Shown here in pieces: positions 62,565 to 64,000 of a stretch of DNA of 64,000 nt (its first letter is position 1; each line of letters starts with the position of its first letter). The notes beneath the pieces are model-generated. The model saw only the letters and a program-made list of their open reading frames with translations, was not told the DNA's origin and searched no databases. The DNA is from Pseudomonas abyssi (GTDB lineage: Bacteria > Pseudomonadota > Gammaproteobacteria > Pseudomonadales > Pseudomonadaceae). The stretch is from positions 62,001-126,000 of the forward strand of contig NZ_NTMR01000005.1 of the NCBI RefSeq assembly GCF_002307495.1, in the 5' to 3' direction. A program made the translations under genes and the position numbers.

Positions 62565-62646
62565 GGCGCTCTCGGGGCAGAGTGAGGCGCCATCTTAGCG
62601 CTGCCGCCGCGCGCTGGCTGTTGCGCGCGTGTTGAATATTGTCGCC

Positions 62647-63390
62647 TTATTGCTGGCGTCGCAGCGCGCTGGGCGAGACCTGCCAGTGCCGGCGAAATGC
62701 CTGGCTGAAGGCGCTCTGGCTGGTATAGCCGCACTCGGCGGCAATGCGCGAAAGGGGCAGGGCGCTGTGCAGCAGCCGCTGGCGCGCATACTGCAGGCGG
62801 CGCTGGCGCACGTATTCCAGCGGCGCGCAGCCCAGCTCCTGCAGGCACCAGTGGTTGAGACGAGAGGCCGACAGGCCGGCAACGCGGGCCAGGTCCTGCA
62901 CGCCCAGTGGGTGCGCCAGGTGCGCATCGATGTAGCGATTCAACCGTACCAGCGGCAGGCGGCTGGGCGCGGCTGGCTGACCCAGCAGGGTGCTGACCAG
63001 CAGAGCGGCGCTGGTGTCGGCCAGGTGGGGCTGGCTGCGGATCAGCCCGGCCAGGCTGCGCACCAGGGCACCCTGTTCGCTACTGAGGGTCAGTAGCTGG
63101 TTGCCCTCCAGCAGTCGACGCTGGCGACTGCGGTCATGCTCAAGGCCGGCGAGCGGCGAGTCGCTGTCGATATCCAGCACCAGACAGTGGCCCTGATCCG
63201 GGCTGAAAAAGGCATGACGCTCGCCCGGCGCGATGATTGCCACGCTGCCGTGTTGCACGCGCCCACCGCTTGCGCCGTACTCGAGTTCCAGGCTGCCCTG
63301 CAGGCCAAACACCAGCTGCGTCTGCAGCTCGTGGCTGTGCGCCGCGCTGGCGTCAGGGTAATGGTGAATGTCGAGTCGAGTCATGGGCAT
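62647..63390 (-). CDS. AraC-family transcriptional regulator
   Basis: A 247-residue regulator. An N-terminal cupin-like domain (about 1-110: LVFGLQGSLELEYGASGGRV; IIAPGERHAFF) senses a ligand and a C-terminal double helix-turn-helix (about 150-247) ends with AAECGYTSQSAFSQAFRRHW and VSPSALRR, the AraC signature. It lies 82 bp from the EamA exporter gene on the same strand, which is a likely target or co-transcribed partner. Two ATG codons (63390, 63384) fit the start. Confidence 0.9.
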   Translation of the reverse strand: MPMTRLDIHHYPDASAAHSHELQTQLVFGLQGSLELEYGASGGRVQHGSVAIIAPGERHAFFSPDQGHCLVLDIDSDSPLAGLEHDRSRQRRLLEGNQLLTLSSEQGALVRSLAGLIRSQPHLADTSAALLVSTLLGQPAAPSRLPLVRLNRYIDAHLAHPLGVQDLARVAGLSASRLNHWCLQELGCAPLEYVRQRRLQYARQRLLHSALPLSRIAAECGYTSQSAFSQAFRRHWQVSPSALRRQQ

Positions 63391-63486
63391 GCGGCCATTG
63401 TATCTGCCAGACAGGGATTTTTCAGCGTGCTGCGAGCGTGTCTCTGGCTGATGCTATAGTGCCACTAGATAAGTGGAGATAAGACG

Positions 63487-64000
63487 TTGGACAACAAAAT
63501 CTTCGGGCTGCGGGCCTGGATGGATCAGCTCAATCGATCCGAGCTGCCGGCCATGGCGGTGGTGGTGCATGACTTGCTGCGTCTGGCGCAGTCCGAAACC
63601 GCGTCGGTCGGGCAGTTGACCGAGGTGCTGATGCGCGATGCCGCATTGGCCACCAAGGTGCTGCGGGTCAGTAACAGTGTCTACTGCAACCCGGGGCGCG
63701 AGGTGATCAAGACCCTGTCGCGGGCTGTGGTGGTGGTGGGCTTTGATCAGGTGCGCATGATCGGGCTTTCGGTCAGCCTGCTCGACGGTTTGCTGACACA
63801 GTCGCCCCGTGAGCAGCTGCAGGCGTTGCTGGCGCGCTCGTTTCATGGTGCGGTGCAGGCCCGCAACCTGGCCCAGTATCTGGACCAGCGGCAGCAGGAG
63901 GAGGTGTTTATCGCCACGCTGCTGAGCCATATCGGTGAGCTGGCGTTCTGGAGCCACGCGGGCAAGCAGGGCGATCGCCTGGCCGCCGCGTTGGCAGAAC
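63487..64000 (+). CDS. HDOD-domain protein, cut by the right edge
   Basis: 171 codons are visible from TTG at 63487 (MDNKIFGLRAWMDQL), continuing past base 64000. The HDOD domain starts at about residue 15 (RSELPAMAVVVHDLLRLAQS) and includes MRDAALATKVLRVSNSVYCN and TLSRAVVVVGFDQVRMIGLS. No stop is seen in this frame. It is divergent from the AraC gene. The start is tentative, being a TTG with weak ribosome-site support; the longer HDOD proteins of pseudomonads often continue into other signalling domains that would lie outside the window. Confidence 0.82.
   Translation, partial: MDNKIFGLRAWMDQLNRSELPAMAVVVHDLLRLAQSETASVGQLTEVLMRDAALATKVLRVSNSVYCNPGREVIKTLSRAVVVVGFDQVRMIGLSVSLLDGLLTQSPREQLQALLARSFHGAVQARNLAQYLDQRQQEEVFIATLLSHIGELAFWSHAGKQGDRLAAALAE

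Overview
This is a chromosomal window from a gammaproteobacterium of the Pseudomonas lineage, probably a Halopseudomonas / P. pertucinogena-type organism. The lineage is an inference from gene content and order: a 6S RNA sits between zapA and the 5-formyl-THF cyclo-ligase gene; ubiH-ubiI are followed by an iron SBP/permease pair and gcvTHP; HAD phosphatase, rppH and ptsP are followed by lgt-thyA-folA and ilvD; and argA, argE, Pit, DUF47, CYTH and a GspE-like ATPase run in series. These blocks match blocks I recall from Pseudomonas aeruginosa, but they are rearranged and have other genes between them. The sequence is GC-rich and densely coded. No tRNA, rRNA, CRISPR array or prophage was seen, and no gene-free stretch exceeds 300 bases; the longest, before piuA, is about 283.

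Layout. 0-6 kb: folate cyclo-ligase (cut by the left edge), 6S RNA, ZapA and a small coiled-coil protein; then YgfB, PepP, UbiH and UbiI on the other strand. 6-13 kb: a ferric-iron binding protein and permease, then the glycine cleavage genes gcvT, gcvH and gcvP. 13-18 kb: a four-gene minus-strand cluster with a VIT/VWA surface protein, its class GN sortase and the CreB/CreC two-component pair. 18-24 kb: an MgtE magnesium transporter with a doubled N-terminal domain, a PH-domain protein, and a MarR-controlled efflux pair with two near-perfect operators. 24-30 kb: a bicarbonate transporter gene (sbtA type) inactivated twice, once by an in-frame stop and once by a 265-bp non-autonomous mobile element; then a small protein, an NhaR-like regulator, and the TrkH/TrkA potassium system. 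30-44 kb: GcvR-like ACT protein, HDOD protein, RlmI, a probable histidinol-phosphatase, RppH, PtsP, NRDE protein, TauE/SafE exporter, Lgt, ThyA, FolA, a c-di-GMP enzyme with a degenerate EAL domain, and IlvD. 44-54 kb: OprD-type porin, ArgA, ArgE, phosphate transporter with its DUF47 partner, CYTH/CHAD protein and an orphan secretion ATPase. 54-64 kb: Fur-type piuA-piuC siderophore genes, RlmJ, a saccharopine-dehydrogenase-like reductase, an overlapping DUF883/YqjE/YqjK-like/AI-2E set, an EamA transporter, an AraC regulator and a partial HDOD protein.

Most of the window is core metabolism and physiology. The least ordinary parts are the mobile element and dead sbtA gene at 24.1-25.3 kb, the sortase/CreBC cluster at 13-18 kb, the paired MarR operators, and the interleaved inverted repeats in the piuA leader. 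All functional assignments come from reading the translated sequence and recalling families; no database search was run.
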